A DNA stretch of 42,068 nucleotides, taken from the NCBI RefSeq assembly GCF_001544295.1, contig NZ_BCQF01000023.1, positions 1 to 42,068 on the forward strand, given 5' to 3'. Positions 23,925 through 32,108 of this stretch are shown here, one piece after another. Made by a program: the position numbers and the translations under genes. Source of the DNA: Enterococcus pseudoavium NBRC 100491. Lineage in GTDB: Bacteria; Bacillota; Bacilli; Lactobacillales; Enterococcaceae. The notes under the pieces were generated by a model. The model ran no database searches and was not told the origin of the DNA. It saw only the letters and a program-made list of their open reading frames with translations. How positions within the stretch are numbered: position 1 is the stretch's first letter; the number at the start of each line of letters is the position of its first letter.

Positions 23925-24944
23925 ATGAAATGGAAACTAAAAATAATGGTGGCTTTAACGCTCTTTCTGTCCTTCTTTGGCTTATTATCTTTTGTGGCAA
24001 TTTTTGTGGCAGATGAACCTCAAGGTAATTCTTCTGATTCCATTGTTATTCAAGGAAGTGGTTTGTCTGTTTCACCAGAGGTCCTAAAGTATCGCTCCTT
24101 AGTAGAAAAATACGCAAAACAAGAGAATATTGAGGACTATATCCATATTCTCTTAGCGATTATTCAAGTTGAAAGTGGCGGCACTCTAAAAGATGTCATG
24201 CAATCGTCAGAATCAAAAGGCTTACCTCCAAATACGATTACTGATCCCGAAGAATCAATAAAACAAGGTGTTTCTTATTTTGCAGGACTGGTACGTTCTG
24301 CGGAATCGTTAGGTGTTGACCAACAAAGCGTGATCCAAGCGTACAATTACGGTGGGAGCTTTTTAAATTATGTCGCGAAGAATGGGAAAACTTATTCCTT
24401 TGAGTTAGCGGAAAGCTTTTCTAATGAACAAGCCAAAGGTCAACGAGTGACTTATAAAAATGCACTTTCTATTCCTAAAAATGGCGGCTGGCGTTATAAC
24501 TATGGCAATATGTTTTATGTGCTATTAGTTATCCAATATTTAGAGACAGCTTCGCAAAAGTTTGATAATCAAACCGTTCAGATAATTATGGATGAAGCGT
24601 TGAAATATCAAGGCTATCCCTATGTTTTTGGCGGTTCCAATCCAAATACCTCTTTTGACTGTAGCGGCATTACCCAATGGACCTTTCAGAAAGCTGGCAT
24701 CATTTTGCCTCGTACTGCCCAAGCACAATACGAGGTGATGGATCATTTGCCTTTGTCACAAGCTGAACCAGGAGATTTAATTTTCTTTCACTCGACCTAT
24801 GCAACTGCCGATTATGTGACACATGTCGGCATTTATGTAGGAGATATGAGAATGTACCACGCTGGTGATCCGATTGGTTACACCGACTTAAATGAAAACT
24901 ATTGGCAGCAACATTTAATTGGTGCTGGACGAATAAAACAATAA
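23925..24944 (+). CDS. Two-domain cell-wall hydrolase CwlT (Tn916 Orf14 type)
   Basis: A 339-residue secreted or membrane-anchored enzyme that opens peptidoglycan for the transfer channel. Residues 7-28 are a signal/anchor helix. Residues 50-190 form a lysozyme-like muramidase domain (AIIQVESGGTLKDVMQSSES with the catalytic Glu; QAYNYGGSFLNYV). Residues 210-339 are an NlpC/P60 peptidase: YVFGGSNPNTSFDCSG with the catalytic Cys, VTHVGIYVGDMRMYHAGD with the His. Domain order and length match Tn916 Orf14 and ICEBs1 CwlT. Confidence 0.93.
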   Translation: MKWKLKIMVALTLFLSFFGLLSFVAIFVADEPQGNSSDSIVIQGSGLSVSPEVLKYRSLVEKYAKQENIEDYIHILLAIIQVESGGTLKDVMQSSESKGLPPNTITDPEESIKQGVSYFAGLVRSAESLGVDQQSVIQAYNYGGSFLNYVAKNGKTYSFELAESFSNEQAKGQRVTYKNALSIPKNGGWRYNYGNMFYVLLVIQYLETASQKFDNQTVQIIMDEALKYQGYPYVFGGSNPNTSFDCSGITQWTFQKAGIILPRTAQAQYEVMDHLPLSQAEPGDLIFFHSTYATADYVTHVGIYVGDMRMYHAGDPIGYTDLNENYWQQHLIGAGRIKQ

Positions 24945-24960
24945 GAAATGAGGACAATTC

Positions 24961-25878
24961 ATGAAAATTCATATTGAACACAAACCTAAAAAAGAAAAAG
25001 CAAACAGACAAAAGAAAGTCAAAACCATCCACTTGGGCACTCACAAAAAGAGTGTCCTTTTCTTGTGGCTGTTATTGATTGGTAGCTTTAGTTTTGGCCT
25101 GTATAAAAACTTTACCGCTATTGATACACACACGATTCATGAGACAACAGTCATTGAACCTGTGCTTGTGGATACCCATGCGATTGAGAGTTTTACTCTT
25201 AATTTCATTCAAGAATATTATTCTTGGGAAAATAACAAAGAAGCCATTGAGCAACGACCTGAACGAATCAATCGTTACCTGACTTCGGAATTACAAGAAT
25301 TGAATGTAGATACAATTCGGACCGATATTCCCACGAGCTCTTCTGTCAGTGATTGTAAAATTTGGCAGATACAATCCATTGATGAACAGAATTTTGTAGT
25401 AGTTTATACGGTCAAGCAACAAATTAAAGAAGGCGAAGAAACGAAAAATGTGGCTTCTACCTATCGAATCACGATTCATCAAGATAAGAATAACAATCTA
25501 GTTATTACAAGTAATCCAACCGTCTGGGCAGCACCGAATCCCTCTGAATTTCAACCAGATACACTTGTAAACGATAATAATATTGATGAACAAACGAAGC
25601 TAGAAATTCTCGATTTTTTAGAAACTTTCTTTAAGTTGTATCCCAATGCTACTAAGAATGAATTGGATTATTATATGATGGAAGATGTTTTACCAATAAT
25701 CAGTCAAAACTTTATTTACTCTGAGTTGGTGAATCCAATTATTCAGAAGAAAGAGAAACAGTATCTAGTAAAAATAGCCGTTCGATATTTAGACAATGAA
25801 ACAAAGATTGAAAATATTTCCCAATACCAATTAACTTTAGAGAAGAAGGATAACTGGAAAATAATAATGAATGAATAA
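24961..25878 (+). CDS. VirB8/TcpC-like conjugation protein (Tn916 Orf13 type)
   Basis: A 305-residue protein with a basic cytoplasmic N-terminus, one membrane helix (SVLFLWLLLIGSFSFGLYKN, about residues 31-50) and an extracellular part with two related domains (about 75-180 and 210-305) of the VirB8/NTF2-like TcpC type. It anchors the channel at the cell surface. It is the last gene of the transfer block before tet(S), 16 bases after cwlT. Confidence 0.88.
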   Translation: MKIHIEHKPKKEKANRQKKVKTIHLGTHKKSVLFLWLLLIGSFSFGLYKNFTAIDTHTIHETTVIEPVLVDTHAIESFTLNFIQEYYSWENNKEAIEQRPERINRYLTSELQELNVDTIRTDIPTSSSVSDCKIWQIQSIDEQNFVVVYTVKQQIKEGEETKNVASTYRITIHQDKNNNLVITSNPTVWAAPNPSEFQPDTLVNDNNIDEQTKLEILDFLETFFKLYPNATKNELDYYMMEDVLPIISQNFIYSELVNPIIQKKEKQYLVKIAVRYLDNETKIENISQYQLTLEKKDNWKIIMNE

Positions 25879-26416
25879 AGAATATTAAGATGAAAACAAT
25901 ACTTGAATATTTAGTATAAGCAAAAAAAATTGTATGTCACTATAGCAAACTTATAATGATTTAGCATAAATAATCCAAAATATAGCGTGAAATCAACCTT
26001 CTATGAGAAGTATAAGCAAATTCACCTTTATTCTAACTTATAACTATTTTCATTACATTACTTAAAAAGGTCTCTCCAATTTTTTCCAAATAAACAGTAT
26101 AACTTTTAATGATATTTTCCAAGTCAAACTTAATATTAACAATTCAAAACTATTGGAACCACTGCAAAATATTTTGTTAAGCAGTATATATTTCAAAAAT
26201 TATACGTAATATATTTGTAGAAAGGTTGTGGACAGTTGTCCTATTGACCTGAAAAGTAATATAATAGCTGGATGAATAAAGAATCCCTTATGAACTTGTA
26301 AATCGTTATTAAATCGCTGAATTTTGATAGCCATTCTGAAGAGTTATCTTCAACTACTACACTAACTTCCATTAATTTCTCATTAATTTCCCTTTCGTTC
26401 AAAAAATATGGTTGGC
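25879..26416. other. AT-rich non-coding region upstream of tet(S)
   Basis: About 540 bp with no credible gene. TTGTCC (26236-26241), an 18-base gap and TATAAT (26260-26265) form a possible extra promoter, with GGACAGTTGTCC as a small palindrome over its -35. The segment differs in character from the preceding transfer genes and is probably part of the imported tet(S) block. Confidence 0.4.
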
Positions 26417-26445
26417 TTTACAAGCATTCTATCATATGATAGAAT
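26417..26445 (+). promoter_or_regulatory. tet(S) promoter with overlapping 20-bp palindrome
   Basis: TTTACA, a 17-base spacer and TAGAAT form a good promoter. ATTCTATCATATGATAGAAT (26426-26445) is a perfect palindrome covering the spacer and the -10 box, which may be an operator or may be fortuitous. Confidence 0.65.
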
Positions 26446-26475
26446 TAAGATAACATTCAAAAGGAGATAATAAAA

Positions 26476-26499
26476 ATGCGGCAAGGTATTCTTAAATAA
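26476..26499 (+). CDS. tet(S) leader peptide MRQGILK
   Basis: ATG CGG CAA GGT ATT CTT AAA TAA follows AAGGAG (26461-26466). Short leader peptides of this form precede tet(M)-group genes. Ribosome stalling in the leader by tetracycline is thought to favour readthrough of the attenuator. Confidence 0.8.
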   Translation: MRQGILK

Positions 26500-26690
26500 A
26501 CTGTCAATTAGATAGCGGGAATAATTAATTAAGCATCCTTATTTAAAATAAGGACTGGTTTTTTGTGCCCAGTTTAAGAATACTTTTATCATTTTATCAT
26601 AAAGCATCTGTGGCTATCAGTGTGTAGTATACAGCTATTTTTGTATTAAAATCCCAGTGATAAGAGTATTTATCACTGGGATTTTTTCTG
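26486..26690 (+). promoter_or_regulatory. tet(S) transcription attenuator
   Basis: GTATTCTTAAA in the leader (26486-26496) can pair with the TTTAAGAATAC at 26573-26583. A perfect hairpin TCCTTATTTAAAATAAGGA (26536-26554) with a nearby T run competes with it. A strong terminator follows at 26651-26687 (ATCCCAGTGATAA against TTATCACTGGGAT, then T6). Together they form the alternative structures of the tet(M)-type attenuator. Confidence 0.8.
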
Positions 26691-26721
26691 CTTTTTGAGC
26701 TTTTGAATGGAGGAAATAAAA

Positions 26722-28647
26722 TTGAAAATTATTAATATCGGTATCTTAGCACATGTTGATGCAGGAAAAACTACTTTGACAGAAAGCTTACTATACAGTA
26801 GCGGAGCAATTAAAGAGTTAGGAAGTGTAGATAGCGGTACAACGAAAACGGATACTATGTTTTTGGAACGCCAGAGAGGTATTACTATTCAGACCGCAAT
26901 AACATCTTTTCAACGGGAAAATGTTAAAGTAAATATTGTAGATACTCCTGGACACATGGATTTTTTGGCAGATGTATACCGTTCATTATCTGTTTTGGAT
27001 GGAGCTATTTTGCTAATCTCTGCAAAAGATGGAGTACAGTCACAAACTCGTATACTATTCCATGCACTTAGAAAGATGAACATACCTATAATATTTTTTA
27101 TTAACAAAATTGATCAAAATGGAATAAATTTGCCAGATGTTTATCAAGATATTAAGGACAAACTTTCTGACGACATCATAATTAAGCAGACTGTGAATCT
27201 AAATTTGAAACCTTATGTAATAGATTATACTGAACCAGAACAATGGGAGACAGTAATTGTGGGAAATGATTATTTATTAGAAAAATATACCATTGGGAAA
27301 ACATTGAATATTGCAGAACTTGAAAAGGAGGAAAACGAAAGAATTCAAAGTTGCTCCTTATATCCTGTTTATCACGGAAGTGCAAAGAATAATATTGGAA
27401 TTAAACAACTTATAGAGGTAATTACTAGCAAATTATTTTCACCCACACAACTCAATTCAGATAAACTTTGTGGAAATGTTTTTAAAGTAGAATATTCAGA
27501 TGATGGTCAACGGCTTGTCTATGTACGTCTTTATAGTGGAACGCTACATTTGCGAGACTCAGTCAATATATCAGAAAAGGAAAAAATAAAAGTTACAGAA
27601 ATGTATACTTCAATAAATGGAGAATTACGCCAGATAGATAAGGCAGAGCCTGGTGAGATTATTATTTTAAAAAATGAGCTTTTAAAACTAAATAACGTAC
27701 TTGGAGATAAAAAAAGATTACCACATAGAGAAATTCTTGAGAATCCTCTTCCTATGTTACAAACAACAATTGAACCATGTAAATCAGTACAAAGAGAAAA
27801 GTTACTAGATGCACTTTTTGAAATATCCGATAGTGATCCCCTTCTACAATATTATGTAGATACAGTAACTCACGAAATTGTGCTATCTTTTTTAGGTGAG
27901 GTCCAAATGGAGGTAACTTGTACTCTGATTCAAGAAAAATATCATATTGAGATAGAAACAAGAAAACCAACTGTCATTTATATGGAAAGACCATTAAAAA
28001 AATCTGAATTTACCATTGATATCGAAGTACCTCCAAATCCTTTCTGGGCTTCTATTGGTTTATCTGTAACACCACTTCCTTTGGGTAGTGGCATTCAGTA
28101 TGAGAGCCTGGTTTCTCTAGGTTATTTAAATCAATCATTTCAAAATGCAGTTATGGAAGGTATACGCTATGGGTGTGAACAAGGATTGTACGGTTGGAAA
28201 TTAACAGACTGTAAGATCTGTTTTAAGTATGGTCTATATTACAGCCCTGTCAGTACGCCAGCAGATTTCCGAATGCTTGCGCCTATTGTACTAGAGCAGG
28301 CTTTTAGAAAGAGTGGTACAGAGTTATTAGAGCCATATCTTAGCTTCGAAATTTATGTACCACAAGAATATCTTTCGAGAGCATATAATGATGCTTCCAA
28401 ATATTGTGCAAATATTTTAAATACTAAGTTAAAAGGTAACGAGGTCATTCTCATTGGTGAAATTCCAGCCCGTTGTATTCAAGAGTATCGAAACAGTTTA
28501 ACTTTCTTTACAAATGGACGCAGTGTCTGTTTAACAGAGTTAAAAGGTTATCAGGTTACTAACATTAAGTCTGCTTTCCAACCACGTCGTCCAAATAATA
28601 GAATAGACAAAGTAAGGCATATGTTTAATAAAATCAACTTACATTGA
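26722..28647 (+). CDS. tet(S): Ribosomal protection protein Tet(S), tetracycline resistance
   Basis: A 641-residue EF-G-like GTPase that removes tetracycline from the ribosome. G1 is [17 protein letters not shown]2 region [13 protein letters not shown]3 DTPGHMDF, G4 NKID; the C-terminal ends [20 protein letters not shown]. Residues such as [20 protein letters not shown] and [12 protein letters not shown] fit Tet(S) as I remember it rather than Tet(M) (which has NSGAITELGSVDKGTTRTD). The TTG at 26722 follows GGAGG with 8-base spacing and gives the usual [11 protein letters not shown]; the ATG at 26707 overlaps the ribosome binding site and is rejected. Expression depends on the attenuator upstream. 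Confidence 0.93.
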   Translation: MKIINIGILAHVDAGKTTLTESLLYSSGAIKELGSVDSGTTKTDTMFLERQRGITIQTAITSFQRENVKVNIVDTPGHMDFLADVYRSLSVLDGAILLISAKDGVQSQTRILFHALRKMNIPIIFFINKIDQNGINLPDVYQDIKDKLSDDIIIKQTVNLNLKPYVIDYTEPEQWETVIVGNDYLLEKYTIGKTLNIAELEKEENERIQSCSLYPVYHGSAKNNIGIKQLIEVITSKLFSPTQLNSDKLCGNVFKVEYSDDGQRLVYVRLYSGTLHLRDSVNISEKEKIKVTEMYTSINGELRQIDKAEPGEIIILKNELLKLNNVLGDKKRLPHREILENPLPMLQTTIEPCKSVQREKLLDALFEISDSDPLLQYYVDTVTHEIVLSFLGEVQMEVTCTLIQEKYHIEIETRKPTVIYMERPLKKSEFTIDIEVPPNPFWASIGLSVTPLPLGSGIQYESLVSLGYLNQSFQNAVMEGIRYGCEQGLYGWKLTDCKICFKYGLYYSPVSTPADFRMLAPIVLEQAFRKSGTELLEPYLSFEIYVPQEYLSRAYNDASKYCANILNTKLKGNEVILIGEIPARCIQEYRNSLTFFTNGRSVCLTELKGYQVTNIKSAFQPRRPNNRIDKVRHMFNKINLH

Positions 28648-28713
28648 TAGTGAACTAAAGAGAAATTTTTAAAATGAATATTGAGTTGTTAATTAGAACA
28701 GGAGGATATAGAT

Positions 28714-28902
28714 ATTGTAAATACTAGGTGGATACTGTGCCCTATATGTGGCAATAAGACCCGTTTAAAAATGAGGGAAGATACTGAATTAAAAAATTTC
28801 CCTCTATTTTGTCCTAAATGCAGACAAGAAATTTTAATTGAAATAACGAAGTTTAGAATAACTGTAATTACAGAGCCAGACGCAAAGACGCAGAGCCGAT
28901 AA
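28714..28902 (+). CDS. Cysteine-rich KTR-domain protein (Tn916 Orf6 type), non-canonical start
   Basis: A frame of about 62 residues reading NTRWILCPICGNKTRLKMRE, then DTELKNFPLFCPKCRQE and ending EPDAKTQSR. Two CPxC pairs make a zinc-ribbon. It matches the small KTR protein that follows tet genes in Tn916-family ICEs. No ATG, GTG or TTG lies in frame at the expected place: AGGAGG (28700-28705) points to ATT 28714 (or GTA 28717). Either ATT initiates at low efficiency or the start codon has been lost. The gene is ended by the hairpin at 28894. Confidence 0.7.
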   Translation: MVNTRWILCPICGNKTRLKMREDTELKNFPLFCPKCRQEILIEITKFRITVITEPDAKTQSR

Positions 28903-28938
28903 TTCGAGATATCAAAATCTCATTTTATCGGCTTTTTC
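28894..28938 (+). terminator. Terminator after orf6
   Basis: AGCCGATAA pairs with TTATCGGCT, with an inner GAGAT/ATCTC stem, followed by TTTTT. Confidence 0.85.
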
Positions 28939-29416
28939 TTTTCTATGCATACCATTGAGCTTAGTTCTTGATATCCTTTATAAGAAAATAAGTGTACTGA
29001 TTTTTTTTGCAGTAGCTGTATTACAGTAGACATCCCTCAAGCATAAAAAGTATACAATTAAAATTCAATACTTGATTATTGATGAAGTACAGAGTTACTC
29101 GTCATTTCAAAACTAGTATATCAGTCAAGTTTTTCCTAAGGAACAAAAACGAACTTCGCTATGGGAATCAAAAATTTTTAGTCGGATGAAGTGATATGCA
29201 ATAAATCCAGAAAATTTTCCCAACAACAAAAAAATGAACTGTACTTTGCAGCGATAAGAGTAACCAAAGAACTATTTATCATTCGCTCTAGTTCCTAAGT
29301 GTAACAAAGATAAATTCATTTTCTATTTATGATTAACAAAAATCAGAAAAAATTCATTACATCTTTGTAATCAATCTTTCCTGATAGTATTAATTAATCC
29401 ATTGTGTATTATTGAA
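28939..29416. other. Unassigned 480-bp stretch between orf6 and orf9
   Basis: AT-rich, no frame longer than about 25 codons with a ribosome binding site. I see nothing that I can name in it; decayed sequence is possible. Confidence 0.4.
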
Positions 29417-29776
29417 CTAGTTAAATTTACATTTTTCTCCGTAAATTGCTTGAATCACTTTCCCAATCGTCACTAATTCATCTTCATCCAGACAATCCAA
29501 CTGTGCTTCTACTTGAAGACGTTTGGAGCTTTTATGACTGTTTTCTTCCCCTAAAATAAATCCATCCAAAGAAATATTTAGCAAAGTCACTAAATCATAT
29601 ACAACATGAAAACTTGGCTGTTGTCCTTTATTTTCAATGTTCGTCAAATAGCGTGGCGCAATCTGGATCATTGATCCTACCTGCTCACGAGTCAATCCTT
29701 TACTAAGACGGGCTTCTTTAATCGCAAGACCCAATGGTTTGAAATCAAAAGTTCTATGTTTTTTTCTGTCCATCAT
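29417..29776 (-). CDS. Xre-family HTH regulator (Tn916 Orf9 type)
   Basis: A 119-residue repressor-like protein with an HTH at about residues 15-70 (LGLAIKEARLSKGLTREQVG, then IAPRYLTNIENKGQQPS). It matches Tn916 Orf9, transcribed against orf7-orf8 and proposed to repress their promoter. ATG at 29776 or 29773 follows TAGGTGAT. It sits between the tet(S) block and the regulatory genes, as in Tn916. Confidence 0.88.
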   Translation of the reverse strand: MMDRKKHRTFDFKPLGLAIKEARLSKGLTREQVGSMIQIAPRYLTNIENKGQQPSFHVVYDLVTLLNISLDGFILGEENSHKSSKRLQVEAQLDCLDEDELVTIGKVIQAIYGEKCKFN

Positions 29777-29946
29777 ATATCACCTATCGGCATTATACTG
29801 TTCCTATCTAAATGTAAACAGGCCTTATATAAAGCAGTATATAGCTTAAATAAATCCTATTTTTTTCAAATTGCTAAAAGAAAAAAAAAATCAGTCTTTT
29901 AGCGATTTCTTTCCTATGCACAAAAATATATCTGAGTACACTAAAC

Positions 29947-29971
29947 GACGATTTCTGAATCGTCATTTTTT
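29947..29971 (+). terminator. Terminator upstream of orf7
   Basis: GACGATT-TCTG-AATCGTC followed by T7. Part of the tandem attenuation-like leader before orf7. Confidence 0.7.
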
Positions 29972-30012
29972 TATGTGTAAAGCTAAAGACGATGTTTTTG
30001 GGAGAATAAACC

Positions 30013-30096
30013 ATGACTCATGACAGCATCCATTGGATTTATTTACTAAATTTATCAAAAAAATTTTTTCTATTTCAAAGAATCCTTTCGGATTAA
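30013..30096 (+). CDS. Possible 27-residue leader peptide before orf7
   Basis: ATG 30013 follows GGGAG and reads MTHDSIHWIYLLNLSKKFFL and seven more residues, then TAA. It lies between two terminators upstream of orf7, a position that suits a leader peptide controlling readthrough. No homologue is recognised. Confidence 0.35.
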   Translation: MTHDSIHWIYLLNLSKKFFLFQRILSD

Positions 30097-30147
30097 AATG
30101 TAGTTTCCTGGTTCTATTAAAAGGGAACTATTTGTGTGAATTACTTT

Positions 30148-30176
30148 GTCCATATCGTCGGATATGGACTTTTTTG
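30148..30176 (+). terminator. Strong terminator in the orf7 leader
   Basis: GTCCATATC-GTCG-GATATGGAC, a perfect 9-bp stem, followed by a T6 run. Transcription must pass it to reach orf7-orf8, as in the tetracycline-linked regulation proposed for Tn916. Confidence 0.85.
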
Positions 30177-30303
30177 TGTTTTTCTAAAAGTTTTTTTCAA
30201 AAATTCCGTCATTTCCTCTCTTTACGTCGGGTTATATTACGAAAGGAGATAAATGTTCATTGGAATCATCTTCTTTCTCAACGGGAAAGGAGGTGTGAAT
30301 GAC

Positions 30304-30726
30304 ATGAGTTCTTCCCTGTTCCAAGCTGCCATTGAAATGCAATTTGACTATATTTGTAAACGATCCATTGATGACGAACGTAAGGATTATTTAAAGTCTC
30401 TCAGTCGGATATCAAAAAAAGAAGTCGCTTTTTCAGAACTAGATGATTATGTAGTGGAACAGTTTGCTAGTATTGACCAGTATCCATCCGATTTCAGTTA
30501 CTTTGAATTGGAGGGTGCAGAAATTGCTGTTAAAAGTATGTCTCTAGGAGAAGCATTAGAGCGTTTGCCAAAGAAAAAAAGAAACATTATCTTGTTTTAT
30601 TACTTTATTGAAATGAATGACGCAGAAATTGCAAATTTGATGGGATTGAGTCGCTCAACGGTAAATGAGCATCGACACAAAGCGTTACATTTGATTCGAA
30701 AATTCATGAAGGAGGATGCGCAATGA
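30304..30726 (+). CDS. Sigma-70 region 4-like regulator (Tn916 Orf7 type)
   Basis: A 140-residue protein, the same length as Tn916 Orf7. LGEALERLPKKKRNIILFYY and NDAEIANLMGLSRSTVNEHR form a sigma region 4 HTH at the C-terminus; region 2 is absent. In Tn916 Orf7 and Orf8 promote transcription through xis-int and, after circularisation, the transfer genes. ATG 30304 follows AAAGGAGGTG. Its stop overlaps the start of orf8 by 4 bases. Confidence 0.9.
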   Translation: MSSSLFQAAIEMQFDYICKRSIDDERKDYLKSLSRISKKEVAFSELDDYVVEQFASIDQYPSDFSYFELEGAEIAVKSMSLGEALERLPKKKRNIILFYYFIEMNDAEIANLMGLSRSTVNEHRHKALHLIRKFMKEDAQ

Positions 30727-30950
30727 AGACAACCTATTCCAGAGTCCCCTTTGACGTGATTGTACAGGCAATTGATGGTGATGTGGTGGCAATTAATCAA
30801 ATCAAAGAACATTTTCGTCCGTATATGATGCAACGCTCTCTCCGGTTTCTGAAAGATGAAGTAGGGCAAAAACATCTGGTGGTAGATGAAGTATTATCTG
30901 CTCGTCTTGAAACACGTTTGCTTACAAAAATCTTAGCATTTAAGATTTGA
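30723..30950 (+). CDS. Helix-turn-helix regulator (Tn916 Orf8 type)
   Basis: A 75-residue protein (FDVIVQAIDGDVVAINQIKE, then ending VVDEVLSARLETRLLTKILA FKI when read through) that matches the small Orf8 partner of Orf7. It overlaps orf7 by 4 bases and is translationally coupled. Expected to act with Orf7 in switching on excision and transfer. Confidence 0.85.
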   Translation: MKTTYSRVPFDVIVQAIDGDVVAINQIKEHFRPYMMQRSLRFLKDEVGQKHLVVDEVLSARLETRLLTKILAFKI

Positions 30951-31355
30951 TAGCTTCATCCTTCGTGGAGGTGTGGTCAACCTCTCACACTTCCTCGATT
31001 GTTTATTATTCCATGAAAGTTTACTGGTTTAAGCAAATTTTCATGGGCTAGTAAGCCACTTGCTCCTTGACAACTAAATAGCATAATTAGATACGTTCAG
31101 TTTTAGAAGAAGCGGTGTAAGAAAGTGCGCGATGATTTTCATTTGAAAGGAGCGATACACACTTTGGTTACAGCTTTCATTTTGGGAAAATGGAAGTGCG
31201 AGGATCTCTAAGCTGGATAATGATACACCTACCTTGAACGCCTCACCGCATTAGGTAGCTCTCCGCGTATGAGAAGAGATGAAACTTCTGTGGGTCTTCC
31301 CAGACCGTCTAATTATGAGTACTACCGATTGTTACAAGGATTTATACACCTGTTA
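30951..31355 (+). other. Structured intergenic region between orf8 and the xis side
   Basis: About 400 bp with many paired segments and few coding signs: CCATGAAA with TTTTCATGG (about 31010-31050), AAGCGGTG with CACCGC (about 31112 and 31243), CATTTT-GGG-AAAATG (about 31175-31192), CTACCT with AGGTAG (about 31228-31258), GGTCT-TCCC-AGACC (about 31291-31306). TTGACA at about 31068 may belong to a promoter. Short frames exist (TTG 31164, 15 codons after AAAGGAG; ATG 31269, 38 codons without a clear ribosome binding site). It may be a structured RNA or a long leader. Confidence 0.4.
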
Positions 31356-31571
31356 CTAAGACCAGATACTGATTTCTGCCTTTGAATTGTTAGATGCAAA
31401 ATCTGTTAGTTTAATGGCATCGCCCAGATTCATTTTTTCAATGGATCGCTCGCCGCTTTTCCATTTTTTGATGGAACTTAAACTGATACCTGTGTGGTCA
31501 GAAAGTTCTTTTGCTGGTTTTTCTTTCAAAATTTTACGAATTAAATGAATGTCTGCGATACCTTGTTTCAT
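31356..31571 (-). CDS. Small HTH DNA-binding protein
   Basis: A 71-residue protein whose middle, EKPAKELSDHTGISLSSIKK, is a helix-turn-helix. AAAGGAGG precedes the ATG. It is transcribed away from the xis-like gene, and two similar palindromes lie in the gap between them. A repressor of excision genes is a reasonable inference. I do not recall it from classical Tn916. Confidence 0.65.
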   Translation of the reverse strand: MKQGIADIHLIRKILKEKPAKELSDHTGISLSSIKKWKSGERSIEKMNLGDAIKLTDFASNNSKAEISIWS

Positions 31572-31609
31572 AAGGGATTAGCCTCCTTTTCATAGAAAAT
31601 TTTACCATG

Positions 31610-31653
31610 CCACTGTAGTGGTTTTCAAGCTTATTTCAAGGGTACTATAGTGG
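31610..31653. promoter_or_regulatory. Pair of similar palindromes between the HTH gene and xis
   Basis: CCACTGTAGTGG (31610-31621) and GTACTATAGTGG (31642-31653) match in 9 of 12 bases and are 32 bp apart centre to centre, about three helical turns. They are placed as operators for the divergent small HTH protein. Confidence 0.5.
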
Positions 31654-31733
31654 TCTGGCGGAATTTTTGATAGGAGAGAGCCAAAAATACAAAAATAGAT
31701 AGGTTTTTAAACTTTCTTAAACGAGGTGATGAA

Positions 31734-32009
31734 ATGAAAATTGAAATTTCATTAGAAGACAATAGTGAAATAATCGAAGTTTTAACCGAACAGATACTGC
31801 AGCGAATTGAAGAACAATCAACAAAATTTTCTTCTGTCAATGACTTACCACCCTATCCGAATCGTAAGCAAGTCAAAAAAAGATTACGTATTGGAGATGA
31901 CCGATTAAATCAGTGGATTGCCTCAGGATTAAAAGTCATCCCTTTTGGAAAAGAAGCTCGTTTTGATCGCGATGATATCAAAGATTTCTTACACCACTTA
32001 AAAGTTTAA
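31734..32009 (+). CDS. Excisionase-like DNA-binding protein
   Basis: A 91-residue protein with a winged-helix/MerR-like region at about residues 42-90 (YPNRKQVKKRLRIGDDRLNQ, WIASGLKVIPFGKEARFDRD). It lies directly upstream of the integrase gene, where Tn916 and relatives carry xis. It would direct excision rather than integration. The sequence is not Tn916 Xis itself as I remember it, so the call rests on position and fold. Confidence 0.7.
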   Translation: MKIEISLEDNSEIIEVLTEQILQRIEEQSTKFSSVNDLPPYPNRKQVKKRLRIGDDRLNQWIASGLKVIPFGKEARFDRDDIKDFLHHLKV

Positions 32010-32108
32010 GTTTGACGATTTACGCCAATCCGCCTATGATACCAGTATGGAAGGAGGAAAAACGATTTCCCTTTGATATACTGGCGAATCATTCAAAGGA
32101 GAACTCCC

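Noticed and set aside
29030-29190. Possible decayed transposase between orf6 and orf9
   Set aside because: Short fragments in several frames look vaguely protein-like, but nothing could be matched to a family.
32073-32108. Longer integrase start at 32073
   Set aside because: No ribosome binding site; AAAGGAG directly serves ATG 32109, where the conserved arm-binding domain begins.
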